A stretch of DNA of 29,609 bases from a virus: IMG/VR virus record IMGVR_UViG_3300042429_000232, positions 1-29,609 of that record; one strand, given 5' to 3'. The stretch's first letter is position 1, and every line of letters starts with the position of its first letter. Shown in pieces: positions 1 to 6,498 of the stretch. The position numbers were made by a program, and so were the translations under genes. The notes below the pieces were generated by a model. The model saw nothing but the letters and a program-made list of their open reading frames with translations. It made no database searches and was not told the origin of the DNA.

Positions 1-1
1 G

Positions 2-292
2 TCGCTCGAAGGCGTGGATATCAAGCTGTTCTCAAACAACGCGAGCAACAACAACGATGTCATCAAATTGATGAACGGTGAACTTCCATGCGGCCCTTAC
101 ACACGCCCACGGAGCGTCGCTGGTTTGTTCTATATCAGCCAAGGTGTTCAGTACAGCTGTCGTGTGAGTTCACCCGCTGCGAGGGAACAGTTCGTGGGGC
201 AAATTACAGCCGGGTGGGTGGCTGAACCGGACCTTGAACACGCCCGTGCAATCCTGACCATTGTGGCTGATATGTTGGTCAAGGGAAAGTAA
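2..292 (+). CDS. Unknown small phage protein, 5' end cut by window
   Basis: The frame is open to the left edge of the window, so the true start may lie upstream; a GTG at 14 would give 92 residues. The protein is soluble-looking, with an Asn-rich start and no membrane segment, signal peptide or recognised domain. Its stop codon overlaps the ATG of the Rz-like gene by one base (TAATG), which places it in the same rightward transcript just ahead of the spanins. Holins often sit here, but the lack of a hydrophobic stretch argues against it being one. I do not recognise the family. Confidence 0.6.
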   Translation, partial: SLEGVDIKLFSNNASNNNDVIKLMNGELPCGPYTRPRSVAGLFYISQGVQYSCRVSSPAAREQFVGQITAGWVAEPDLEHARAILTIVADMLVKGK

Positions 293-705
293 TGCTTCTG
301 TACGCCAAGATAGCCGCTGCCGTGATTGCATTGGGCATTGCTTATTGGCAAGGCTATTCGACGATGAAAGACAAGCACCTGCTTTTTGTTGCAGAGGTTA
401 AGGCTGTGGGCGAGGCACAAGAGGCTGCTAATCGTAGTGCCGTTGAGATTGCGGAAGTCATCACAGAATCAGTCAAGGAAAATTATGAGAATCAAATTGC
501 TAGTCTGCGTACTAAGTACAATTCTGTTGGGAGGGTGTGCGACATCAATCCCAACAGCGGTAAAGTGTCCGCCGTTCCCAAACCCACCAGCGGAACTTAT
601 GACCCCACCACCGACTCAAAACTTATTGTCAACTGCGCCGAAACAACTGCACAGCTTGAAGCGCTCCAAAAATGGGTAAAGAAACAAAGTGAGGTAAAAA
701 GATGA
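292..705 (+). CDS. Rz-like inner-membrane spanin subunit (i-spanin)
   Basis: Encodes 137 residues. Residues about 4-20 form one N-terminal membrane anchor, followed by a long charged helical stretch (about 25-75) expected to cross the periplasm, and a C-terminal segment NCAETTAQLEALQKWV typical of Rz-like proteins. The i-spanin works with the outer-membrane lipoprotein spanin to fuse inner and outer membranes in the last step of lysis of Gram-negative cells. The decisive evidence is the nested lipoprotein gene in the +1 frame (485-679), the classic Rz/Rz1 arrangement. The start overlaps the previous stop by one base, and the end overlaps the HNH gene start (ATGA). Confidence 0.85.
   Translation: MLLYAKIAAAVIALGIAYWQGYSTMKDKHLLFVAEVKAVGEAQEAANRSAVEIAEVITESVKENYENQIASLRTKYNSVGRVCDINPNSGKVSAVPKPTSGTYDPTTDSKLIVNCAETTAQLEALQKWVKKQSEVKR
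485..679 (+). CDS. Rz1-like outer-membrane lipoprotein spanin (o-spanin), nested inside Rz
   Basis: A 64-residue protein lies wholly within the Rz-like gene in another frame. The ATG at 485 follows an AAGGAA ribosome site. Residues 1-17 form a lipoprotein signal peptide ending in the lipobox L15-G16-G17-C18, so the mature 47-residue protein would start at a lipidated Cys. The mature part is Pro-rich (PPFPNPP, TPPPT), as is usual for Rz1. A longer open frame reaches 386, but that extension is the basic out-of-frame reading of Rz and would bury the signal peptide, so 485 is preferred. It pairs with the Rz-like i-spanin for outer-membrane disruption. Confidence 0.88.
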   Translation: MRIKLLVCVLSTILLGGCATSIPTAVKCPPFPNPPAELMTPPPTQNLLSTAPKQLHSLKRSKNG

Positions 706-1163
706 TTACGCAACAAGAATTGTTGGATCGTTTTGAATACCGCAACGGTGAGTTAATCCGTAAAATAAACAATAAACCTATGAAAGGCATGAGTAATTCT
801 GGTTATCTGCGCGCCAACATTAACGGAACGATTTATTTAGTTCATCGTCTTATTTTTATGATGCATTACGGTTATTTGCCAAAGTACATTGATCATATTG
901 ATGGTAATACTGTTAACAACAATATTGTAAATTTAAGAGATGCATCGCTTTCAGAAAATGCGTGGAATCGACGAATTAATAAAAATTCCGTTACTAAAGT
1001 AAAAGGGGTTAGATTGCACAATTGCGGCAAATACCAAGTTAGATTACAAGTTAACAAAAAAAGTATGAATTTTGGTTTATATAACGATTTAGAACTTGCA
1101 GAATTAGTTGCTACCGAAGCTAGAAATAAATATCACAAGGAATTTGCAAATCATGGCTATTAA
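702..1163 (+). CDS. HNH homing endonuclease with C-terminal AP2-like DNA-binding domain
   Basis: Encodes 153 residues. The HNH core spans about 47-90: V47-H48-R49, then D64-H65-I66-D67-G68-N69, and a terminal N-rich part (N78, ENAWNR at 85-90). Residues about 100-146 resemble an AP2-type DNA-binding domain (KGVRL..., Y-Q-V-R-L, FGLYNDLELAELVATEA). Such genes are selfish homing elements that cut homologous phage DNA lacking the insert. The gene is clearly more AT-rich than its neighbours and sits in the lysis cassette, overlapping the Rz stop by 4 bases and the endolysin start by 11, so it was inserted without breaking either. No intron or intein is visible, so it is a free-standing endonuclease. 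Confidence 0.85.
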   Translation: MITQQELLDRFEYRNGELIRKINNKPMKGMSNSGYLRANINGTIYLVHRLIFMMHYGYLPKYIDHIDGNTVNNNIVNLRDASLSENAWNRRINKNSVTKVKGVRLHNCGKYQVRLQVNKKSMNFGLYNDLELAELVATEARNKYHKEFANHGY

Positions 1164-1692
1164 TAATTGGAAGCAGGCGTTTGAGCAGATGCTGGCAAGT
1201 GAAGGCGGGTTTACCGATGACACCCGTGATCCAGGCAATGCCCTGCCTGATGGTCGCGCAGGCTCAACCATGCTTGGCGTCACCCAGTACAACTGGGAGC
1301 AACACATTGGACACCAAGTCACGCACGATCAGATGCGTAAACTGACTCCTGCTGATGTCGAGCCACTGTACAAAAAGAAGTACTGGGACGCTGTTCGCGC
1401 TGACGAACTGCCAAGCGGGATTGATTATATGATTTTTGACATGGGTGTTAATTCAGGTCCAGGCCGCGCCATTAAGTTGTTGCAGTCTGCCGTAGGCGTT
1501 CCTGCTGATGGTGGGCTTGGCCCGATCTCAATGGCGGCTGTCTTGGCTGCTGACCCTGTTGAACTGATTGAAAAGTTCAGCGCAGAAAAAGAAGCCTTTT
1601 ACCGCAGCCTCAAAACATTTGAGACATACGGCAAAGGCTGGCTAAATCGTGTTGCTGCGGTCAAAGTTAAAGCCAATTCAATGTTAGCGTAA
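1153..1692 (+). CDS. Endolysin, GH108-type N-acetylmuramidase with C-terminal peptidoglycan-binding domain
   Basis: Encodes 179 residues, the usual size for the family. The N-terminal muramidase domain (about 5-95) has the E17-G18-G19 motif with E17 as expected catalytic acid, followed by D-P-G and a G-V-T-Q segment. Residues about 108-170 match a PG_binding_3-type domain (LLQSAVGVPADGGLGP). It cleaves the glycan backbone of peptidoglycan. There is no signal peptide or anchor, so release should depend on a holin not seen here. The ATG at 1153 follows AAGGAA with good spacing; a TTG at 1108 would add 15 residues inside the HNH gene and lacks family support. The stop region overlaps the convergent gene 1684-1869 by 9 bases. 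Confidence 0.9.
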   Translation: MAINNWKQAFEQMLASEGGFTDDTRDPGNALPDGRAGSTMLGVTQYNWEQHIGHQVTHDQMRKLTPADVEPLYKKKYWDAVRADELPSGIDYMIFDMGVNSGPGRAIKLLQSAVGVPADGGLGPISMAAVLAADPVELIEKFSAEKEAFYRSLKTFETYGKGWLNRVAAVKVKANSMLA

Positions 1693-1869
1693 GCCTGGTA
1701 CCCAGCCGAATTTGCGCCATGTCTTTTGGACATCGGTAGCAGCGGCTGGGACGTAGACGAAATTAGGATCGTCGGTCAAAGGGCATGGCAGCTTCTTCAT
1801 GCAGCGATCATTTGTGTCGCACAAGATGATGTGTTCGCAAACACAGATGTCTTTAGTCGTAGTGTACAT
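1684..1869 (-). CDS. Unknown small Cys-rich protein
   Basis: Encodes 61 residues with an ATG at 1869 preceded by AGGGAAA at suitable spacing. The N-terminal half holds five cysteines (C9, C11, C17, C23, C29) that could bind a metal; the second half is short and Trp/aromatic (KTWRKFGWVPG). It is the last gene of the leftward early operon and meets the endolysin tail to tail with a 9-base overlap and no obvious terminator between them. The family is not recognised. A good ribosome site and operon position favour a real gene. Confidence 0.6.
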   Translation of the reverse strand: MYTTTKDICVCEHIILCDTNDRCMKKLPCPLTDDPNFVYVPAAATDVQKTWRKFGWVPGLR

Positions 1870-1913
1870 AGCGTAGTTTCCCTGAAATGGCGATTAGTTC
1901 CGGTTGATGTTTC

Positions 1914-2207
1914 TTAGCTTTCTCTGCTGCTAGTTTTAATGCTGGTGGTAACTTGTAAGGCTTCACGTCGTTCAATTTCTCTGTTGACATACCACACCGC
2001 CTTTTTTAAGTCTTCAATTGCGTCGTGTTTGAGATCAGCGCGCCAAATATACTTTACTGCATTACCCAAGCAAAAGTTCATAGTTTCTGTAATCTGGATA
2101 CATTCCACGCCAGACGGGTGTGCTGTGTAGTGGGGTGGGTGGTTGACCAAATCGTTAATCTCTCTAAGCGTGTCGCGCGCAATGTCGCCTACGGTCATAG
2201 GGTTCAT
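1914..2207 (-). CDS. DUF3310 family protein
   Basis: Encodes 97 residues with the DUF3310 signature: NHPPHYT at 22-28, G-V-E-C-I at 33-37, and FCLGNAVKYIWRADLK at 45-60 followed by D-A-I-E-D-L-K-K-A-V-W-Y. The family is widespread in phages as small early proteins, sometimes annotated as nucleotide kinases by relation to phage T7 gene 1.7; no phosphate-binding loop is visible here, so activity is not claimed. GGAGG lies about 10 bases ahead of the ATG at 2207, and that ATG overlaps the upstream stop (ATGA). A second ATG three codons in is possible. Confidence 0.85.
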   Translation of the reverse strand: MNPMTVGDIARDTLREINDLVNHPPHYTAHPSGVECIQITETMNFCLGNAVKYIWRADLKHDAIEDLKKAVWYVNREIERREALQVTTSIKTSSRES

Positions 2208-2413
2208 GGTGTTGTGGCCTCCTTCAGTATTTCAATCCGTTCGCGCATCACGCGCAAAGTGTTGCCACGCTGATGCAAGCGCAGGATCATAGACGCCCTG
2301 CGTGGTCCGTTAAGTTCTTCCTCTAGCAACGCAAACACCTCGTCTTCCGACAAGCTGCTCAGTCTGCTATTCAGATTTCGCCAAGTGGTTTTCAATTTTC
2401 TTCTCCAAGTCAT
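2204..2413 (-). CDS. Unknown small helical phage protein
   Basis: From ATG 2413 the product has 69 residues, basic at the N-terminus and then helical, with the segment LSEDEVFALLEEEL and L-R-L-H-Q-R-G-N-T-L-R...R-E-R-I-E-I-L. I recognise this pattern as a recurring small phage protein of unknown role. The stop overlaps the DUF3310 start (ATGA). The start is uncertain: the ATG at 2413 has no clear ribosome site and lies 47 bases inside the upstream gene, an ATG at 2470 gives a longer form, and a later TTG/CTG near the conserved core is also possible. Confidence 0.55.
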   Translation of the reverse strand: MTWRRKLKTTWRNLNSRLSSLSEDEVFALLEEELNGPRRASMILRLHQRGNTLRVMRERIEILKEATTP

Positions 2414-2531
2414 GTATGGTTCGGTGGGTGTTGTTAAGCGCGCGCACGACAGCCCTCGCATGACGCCCATGTATCTTAAGTTCTGCCTTCGCAGCTTTTA
2501 GTTTGGCATTCCATAAATCTAATCTTTTCAT
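2367..2531 (-). CDS. Unknown small basic coiled-coil-like protein
   Basis: Encodes 54 residues from the ATG at 2531, which overlaps the previous stop as ATGA and has GGAG six bases upstream. The sequence is highly charged and helical (KLKAAKAELK..., D-L-E-K-K-I-E-N-H-L), suggesting a short coiled coil. No domain is recognised. The start at 2552 seen in the longer open frame is less likely because it lies inside the upstream gene without a better ribosome site. Its 3' end overlaps the next gene by up to 47 bases in another frame. Confidence 0.55.
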   Translation of the reverse strand: MKRLDLWNAKLKAAKAELKIHGRHARAVVRALNNTHRTIHDLEKKIENHLAKSE

Positions 2532-2971
2532 GCTATCTCCGTAAATAACCACGCTGACGCAGGGTCTGGGTGCGGGTGAAACCGCTCCATAAATTTAATG
2601 TGTTCGCCGTGTTGAAACGAATAATCTTTTGAATGTATCGTGGACACCCATCCGTTGTTAGGCGCCACAGGCGCGTAGGGGTCGTAGTCTTTGCGTTTGG
2701 TAAGCGCCCTTCTTGCTGCGTCTTGTTTTGATTTTCTCTTAGCGACAAGCACAACAGATTCACCCCCACCTAATTTATATGCCTTGGTCATAACACCGTG
2801 TTTACCCTTGCGCCACTCACACACATAAATATGACCCATATCTTCTAACAAGCGCAGATGCTTAGACGTAGCTTTAGTCTCTGACCCGACCTCTAACGCA
2901 ATCTCGGCTGCCGTCATACTTGGTCGTGTTTTAAGAAGATCAATAATTGTTTGCTGCTTGGGGCTAATCAT
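2528..2971 (-). CDS. Winged helix-turn-helix DNA-binding protein
   Basis: Encodes 147 residues from ATG 2971, which has AAGGAG five bases upstream and overlaps the preceding stop (ATGA); the longer frame to 3010 is rejected. Residues 1 to about 65 form a winged helix of MarR/ArsR-like pattern: a first helix (PKQQTIIDLLKTR), M-T-A-A-E-I-A, recognition helix TKATSKHLRLLEDMG and a wing with V-C-E-W...A-Y-K-L. The rest is a basic linker and an uncharacterised aromatic/His-rich tail ending at the next gene. It may regulate phage or host transcription from this operon; the target is unknown. Confidence 0.7.
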   Translation of the reverse strand: MISPKQQTIIDLLKTRPSMTAAEIALEVGSETKATSKHLRLLEDMGHIYVCEWRKGKHGVMTKAYKLGGGESVVLVAKRKSKQDAARRALTKRKDYDPYAPVAPNNGWVSTIHSKDYSFQHGEHIKFMERFHPHPDPASAWLFTEIA

Positions 2972-3156
2972 TTCGGCTCCTTCTTTAAGCAACGGTCGTA
3001 TAACTCGCAACGCTCTGGGTTGGCGCAGTCACACTTAATTAGTTTTACTTGGTTGGCTGCGCTCCATCCAGCGCACCACGCTTTGTATGCAAACCCTTGT
3101 GACTTCGTGCCTTCTAAGCTGTCGTACCAAAGGCTAAACAACACATCTTTATTCAT
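2968..3156 (-). CDS. Unknown small protein with C-terminal Cys cluster
   Basis: Encodes 62 residues. The ATG at 3156 overlaps the helicase stop (ATGA) and has GGAGG seven bases upstream. An aromatic N-terminal half (L-W-Y-D-S, A-Y-K-A-W-C-A-G-W) is followed by C42-D-C44...C50...C56, which could form a small metal site. The family is not identified. It is translationally coupled to the SNF2-type helicase upstream and the winged-helix gene downstream. Confidence 0.65.
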   Translation of the reverse strand: MNKDVLFSLWYDSLEGTKSQGFAYKAWCAGWSAANQVKLIKCDCANPERCELYDRCLKKEPK

Positions 3157-4484
3157 TTCAACGCCTCCATAGCGATGTCAGACACGGCGCGCTTGTCATG
3201 CAACGCGCCCCAAATTTTCTCATCAACAGTTTTGTTGGTGAGCATTATATAAACCCAGACATCGTGCTGTTGTCCTGATCGGTGCAGTCGTCCGACGGTC
3301 TGCTCGAACAACTCAAGACTCCAAGGCAGTGACAGAAAGACCATCCGGCAACCGCCGTGTTGCAAGTTAAGACCGTGGCCTGCTGACTTGGGGTGGACAA
3401 GTAGCAACTCCACTTCTCCCGCATTCCAGCGTTCGATAGCGCGGTCATCGTCAAGGGTGACGGCGTGTTTGTATCGGCGCTTGAGTTCTGCAAGTTCTTC
3501 TTTGTAGTTGTAGGCGATGATGGTGTTGGCACGTTGATTCTCCTGAAGTAAATCATCTAGCGCATCAAACTTATGCTTGCTAAACCAAATGGGCGTTTGT
3601 GTAACCGCAAACTTACCTGGTGCGTCACTCGCCACGCTTGTGGTGTCATAGACAAAGCCAGACGCCATCTGTTGCAGCTTGCCTGTCACAACCGCTGCGT
3701 TAATGGCTGCGATTTGACTGTCACCAAACTGCACCACAAAGTCTTTCTTCATGGTGTTGTACTCAGTCATTACCATGTCGCAGCGCATCTCGACCATGTG
3801 ACAGGGCGGCAGCTTATCTGCGTACACACCAGGCTCTAGCACATAGGTAGCGGGCTTAATGACATCCATCACACGCTTGAGCGAACCTGGGCGCGGCATC
3901 CACTCGCCGTACTCAGGGTTCATCAGCACAAAGTACTGCTGCATGAACGCACCCTTGCTGCGCCCTAACAACTTCTGGTCAACAATCTTGCACTGCCCGA
4001 ACACGTCCTCTAAACCATTGCTTGTAAACGATCCGGTCAAGCCCCAACGCACACCCATCTTGTCGATGACTTTATTGAGCGCCTTGAAGCGCGCGCCTGA
4101 TGGGTTCTTCAAGCGTGTCAGTTCGTCAAACACAATGGCATCAAAGTTTAATTCTTGCTCAGACAGCCATTGCAAGTTGTCGTAGTTGGTCACCACGATG
4201 TCGCTGTGTGAGTTAAGCGCAGACAGACGTTCAGCCGGTGTGCCAACAGCCACGCGCATATACAAATTGGGCGCCCACTTCAATACTTCTACTGGCCACA
4301 CATCCGTACACACGCGCTTAGGCGCTAACACTAAGAAGCGTCGCACAATCTTGTCGTTGAGCGCGTCCTTCATTGCGGTCAATGTAATCGCGGTCTTGCC
4401 TGCGCCCACGGGCGCCAAGATCATCGCACGATCACTCTCATATAGAAAGTCAGCCGCGTCATTCTGATAAGGTCTTAGTTCCAT
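3153..4484 (-). CDS. SNF2-family (DEAD/DEAH-like) helicase
   Basis: Encodes 443 residues from ATG 4484, overlapping the upstream stop by 10 bases; the alternative start at 4538 is a TTG inside the methyltransferase-like gene. Helicase superfamily 2 motifs are visible: RPYQ at 4-7 (Q-like motif), Walker A G27-A-G-K-T31, DEAH-box equivalent D120-E-L-T with R-L-K-N, a T-G-S motif III region, and motif VI Q-T-V-G-R-L-H-R-S-G-Q at 395-405. SNF2-type phage helicases translocate on duplex DNA and are thought to act in recombination, replication restart or branch processing. Its operon partner VRR-NUC fits such a role. It is compact, without extra targeting domains. Confidence 0.88.
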   Translation of the reverse strand: MELRPYQNDAADFLYESDRAMILAPVGAGKTAITLTAMKDALNDKIVRRFLVLAPKRVCTDVWPVEVLKWAPNLYMRVAVGTPAERLSALNSHSDIVVTNYDNLQWLSEQELNFDAIVFDELTRLKNPSGARFKALNKVIDKMGVRWGLTGSFTSNGLEDVFGQCKIVDQKLLGRSKGAFMQQYFVLMNPEYGEWMPRPGSLKRVMDVIKPATYVLEPGVYADKLPPCHMVEMRCDMVMTEYNTMKKDFVVQFGDSQIAAINAAVVTGKLQQMASGFVYDTTSVASDAPGKFAVTQTPIWFSKHKFDALDDLLQENQRANTIIAYNYKEELAELKRRYKHAVTLDDDRAIERWNAGEVELLLVHPKSAGHGLNLQHGGCRMVFLSLPWSLELFEQTVGRLHRSGQQHDVWVYIMLTNKTVDEKIWGALHDKRAVSDIAMEALK

Positions 4485-5065
4485 TGTTCTGCCATCGCTT
4501 GCGCGATCCCCGTATATGTTTCGCTGCGGATTTTCCAACGGTCATCACTTGGCGGCAAACGGTTTTGCCCGCTATCGGTTTGATTCGCCCAACGCTTCTT
4601 ACCGTTCACGATGCGCGGTTCAACAATGCCAGTAGGGGTGAGCAGCGGTAAATTCTTTAGCCACAAGCAAGTACGTTTGCTTGCGTCATGCCCGAACTGC
4701 CACGGGTTGATGATCTGATCTGGCTTACGGATGCGGCTAGAGATTACGCTGATCGGATTCTCTATCGCGATACGCGGGATAGACGCTGCCATCAAGCGCG
4801 TCACAAAGTCTAACGCGTCTTCGGTCAACTGAGGATCACGCAAGCCCCGCGCTGTCCAGTGCATACCAGACACAGACAAGTAAGTGCAGGGTGGATGCGC
4901 GATCATCATGTCCCAACCGTTGTTGATGATGTCAAACACATCGCCTTCATAGTGCGGTCCTGGCACATCCGTGGGTAACAGATCGCATGACATAGCGTCA
5001 TGCCCTGCCCGTATAAATGCGTCGCGTACTGTACCGCTGTACTCACAGGCTATTAATATATGCAT
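4475..5065 (-). CDS. DNA cytosine methyltransferase-like protein (short phage type)
   Basis: Encodes 196 residues. The N-terminus resembles motif I of C5-cytosine methyltransferases (I-A-C-E-Y-S-G-T-V-R-D at 5-15, with D28 after the second strand), then P58-P59-C60 as motif IV with the nucleophile Cys, E102-N103-P104 as motif VI, and R180-S-E-T-Y-T-G-I-A near the C-terminus like motif X. It is far shorter than a standard methyltransferase and shows no obvious target-recognition domain. This short form is common in phages with unknown target; it could methylate DNA against restriction or act on another base. AAGGAG lies seven bases before the ATG at 5065, and the start overlaps the VRR-NUC gene by 23 bases. 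Confidence 0.78.
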   Translation of the reverse strand: MHILIACEYSGTVRDAFIRAGHDAMSCDLLPTDVPGPHYEGDVFDIINNGWDMMIAHPPCTYLSVSGMHWTARGLRDPQLTEDALDFVTRLMAASIPRIAIENPISVISSRIRKPDQIINPWQFGHDASKRTCLWLKNLPLLTPTGIVEPRIVNGKKRWANQTDSGQNRLPPSDDRWKIRSETYTGIAQAMAEQWN

Positions 5066-5315
5066 CTATTTGCTCCTTGCTCCATAGTGTCGTGTACTGT
5101 TGATTAAGTCTTTTCATTTCTTCGGCGAACAACTTTTGCAACGGTGAAAGCCTCCCACCCTTGGTCTTGAGTTCTACGAATATCGTCCTGCCGTCTGGCA
5201 AACACGCTATCCTGTCCGACACGCCTTTGTGTGCGGGCGATGTGAACTTGTAGCTTTTGCCACCTAGACGCTCTATAGCCCATACAAAGTAAGCCTCGAT
5301 CTCTTTTTCTTTCAT
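5043..5315 (-). CDS. VRR-NUC domain nuclease
   Basis: Encodes 90 residues, essentially a minimal VRR-NUC (PD-(D/E)XK superfamily) domain: E7 in the first helix, G31-V-S-D34 R-I, then F46-V-E48-L-K50 with the metal-binding acid and Lys, and Q60 in the following helix. Phage VRR-NUC proteins are structure-specific or nicking nucleases often paired with SNF2 helicases, as here. The ATG at 5315 begins where the family begins; no Shine-Dalgarno precedes it, and the extended -10 box ends seven bases upstream, so the mRNA may be leaderless. The frame open to 5432 runs through the promoter region and is rejected. Confidence 0.85.
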   Translation of the reverse strand: MKEKEIEAYFVWAIERLGGKSYKFTSPAHKGVSDRIACLPDGRTIFVELKTKGGRLSPLQKLFAEEMKRLNQQYTTLWSKEQIDAYINSL

Positions 5316-5322
5316 GTGACGA

Positions 5323-5350
5323 AATATAACATGAAAAAAGTATTTGACAA
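5323..5350 (-). promoter_or_regulatory. Leftward sigma70-like early promoter (extended -10)
   Basis: On the minus strand a TTGTCA -35 (5350-5345), a 16-base spacer and a TATATT -10 (5328-5323) preceded by TG (extended -10) are visible. Transcription would begin near 5316, at or next to the VRR-NUC start codon. The -35 overlaps that of the divergent rightward promoter, so the two could compete for RNA polymerase. Confidence 0.6.
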
Positions 5351-5373
5351 TATTTAATTTAATGTGATCTAAT
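5344..5373 (+). promoter_or_regulatory. Rightward sigma70-like early promoter
   Basis: A perfect TTGACA -35 (5344-5349), an 18-base spacer and TCTAAT -10 (5368-5373) with TG one base before it (extended -10) lie in AT-rich DNA. It would drive the replication operon starting with the DUF2800 gene at 5396, leaving a leader of about 15-17 bases that carries AAGGAG. It is back to back with the leftward promoter. Confidence 0.7.
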
Positions 5374-5395
5374 GAAAGTTCTAAAGGAGACACTA

Positions 5396-6487
5396 ATGCT
5401 ACACAGTTCAATAGTCGGCGGTTCAACAGCAAAGCGGGTCATCAGTTGCCCCGCATCAGTCAATCTAGTGGCCAAAATGCCACCCAAGCCCTCAAGTGTT
5501 CACGCAGACCGTGGCACACTACTGCACGATGCTATCGCACTTATCCTAGAAGGCAAGCCAGATGTGGTTGGCATGAAGTATAACGACATCACACTTACGC
5601 AGGAGTTATACGATGAAAAGATTGTCCCTGCGTTGGCGTTTCTGGATGAACTCGACGCTTCCACAACTATGGAATATGCTGTGGAAAGCAGAGTCGGTTT
5701 TGGAAGCCTTTTGCCTGGGGTGTTTGGTTCTGCTGATTTGCTTGGGCGCGTTGGCAATCGTGCTGTTGTTCTTGATTGGAAGTTTGGTGATGGTGTGGCA
5801 GTTGATGCTATAGAGAACGCACAAGGAATGTTCTACGCCGCTGCTGCTATGCGTACACCTGAGACTGCATGGGTGTTTGATGGCGCAGACGAAATTGAGA
5901 TTGTGATCGTGCAGCCGCCTGTCATGCGTCGTTGGGTGACAACACCAGAACGCATCAAACAGTTTGAAATGGAGTTGGTCGCAGCAGTAAAACAATCACA
6001 GAAATCTAGCGCACCGTTTAAGACAGGCGATCATTGCCGGTGGTGCGCCGCAAAGCCTGTGTGTCCACAGATGACAGGTGAAGTTGATCGCTTTGTTAAG
6101 ACATCCTTGCAAACCATTGACGCAACACAGATCAGTCATTACTTGCAGCAAGCCGACCAGATAGAAGAATTTATTAAGTCGGTGCGTGAGATGGCTTTTA
6201 CGATGCTTGAGAACGATGTCAAGGTGCCTGGATACAAGTTGGTGGCCAAGCGTGGCACACGTCAGTGGGTCGATGAAAAGAAAGCTGAAGAATTATTAGG
6301 TGACAACGCTTACGAAAAGAAGTTAATATCTGTCGCTCAAGCCGAGAAGTTAATCGGCAAAAAGAATTTCCCGCAGGAACTGGCTGTATCGGTTTCTTCG
6401 GGCAATACGCTGGCAAACGAGGATGATCCTCGCCCAGCAATCCTGAACATTGGTAAGCAACTTACTAATGCTCTTTCTAAACTTTAA
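5396..6487 (+). CDS. DUF2800 protein, RecB/Cas4-like PD-(D/E)XK nuclease
   Basis: Encodes 363 residues from ATG 5396, seven bases after AAGGAG; the frame to 5372 starts inside the promoter. RecB-family nuclease features are visible: G40-T-L-L-H44, D114 in G-S-A-D-L-L, D127-W-K129, and Q143-G-M-F-Y147. Cysteines C18, C214, C217 and C223 have the one-plus-three spacing of the iron-sulfur 'staple' of AddB/Cas4-type nucleases. The protein probably processes DNA ends in phage recombination or replication. It leads the rightward early operon, with the possible ssDNA-binding gene 11 bases downstream. Confidence 0.85.
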   Translation: MLHSSIVGGSTAKRVISCPASVNLVAKMPPKPSSVHADRGTLLHDAIALILEGKPDVVGMKYNDITLTQELYDEKIVPALAFLDELDASTTMEYAVESRVGFGSLLPGVFGSADLLGRVGNRAVVLDWKFGDGVAVDAIENAQGMFYAAAAMRTPETAWVFDGADEIEIVIVQPPVMRRWVTTPERIKQFEMELVAAVKQSQKSSAPFKTGDHCRWCAAKPVCPQMTGEVDRFVKTSLQTIDATQISHYLQQADQIEEFIKSVREMAFTMLENDVKVPGYKLVAKRGTRQWVDEKKAEELLGDNAYEKKLISVAQAEKLIGKKNFPQELAVSVSSGNTLANEDDPRPAILNIGKQLTNALSKL

Positions 6488-6498
6488 GGTGATCTAAA

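Noticed and set aside
386-484. Longer N-terminus for Rz1
   Set aside because: It would place about 33 basic residues before the signal peptide and block lipoprotein export; ATG 485 has its own ribosome site.
1108-1152. Upstream TTG start for the endolysin
   Set aside because: The muramidase domain begins at ATG 1153, which has a good ribosome site; the extra 15 residues are HNH coding sequence in another frame.
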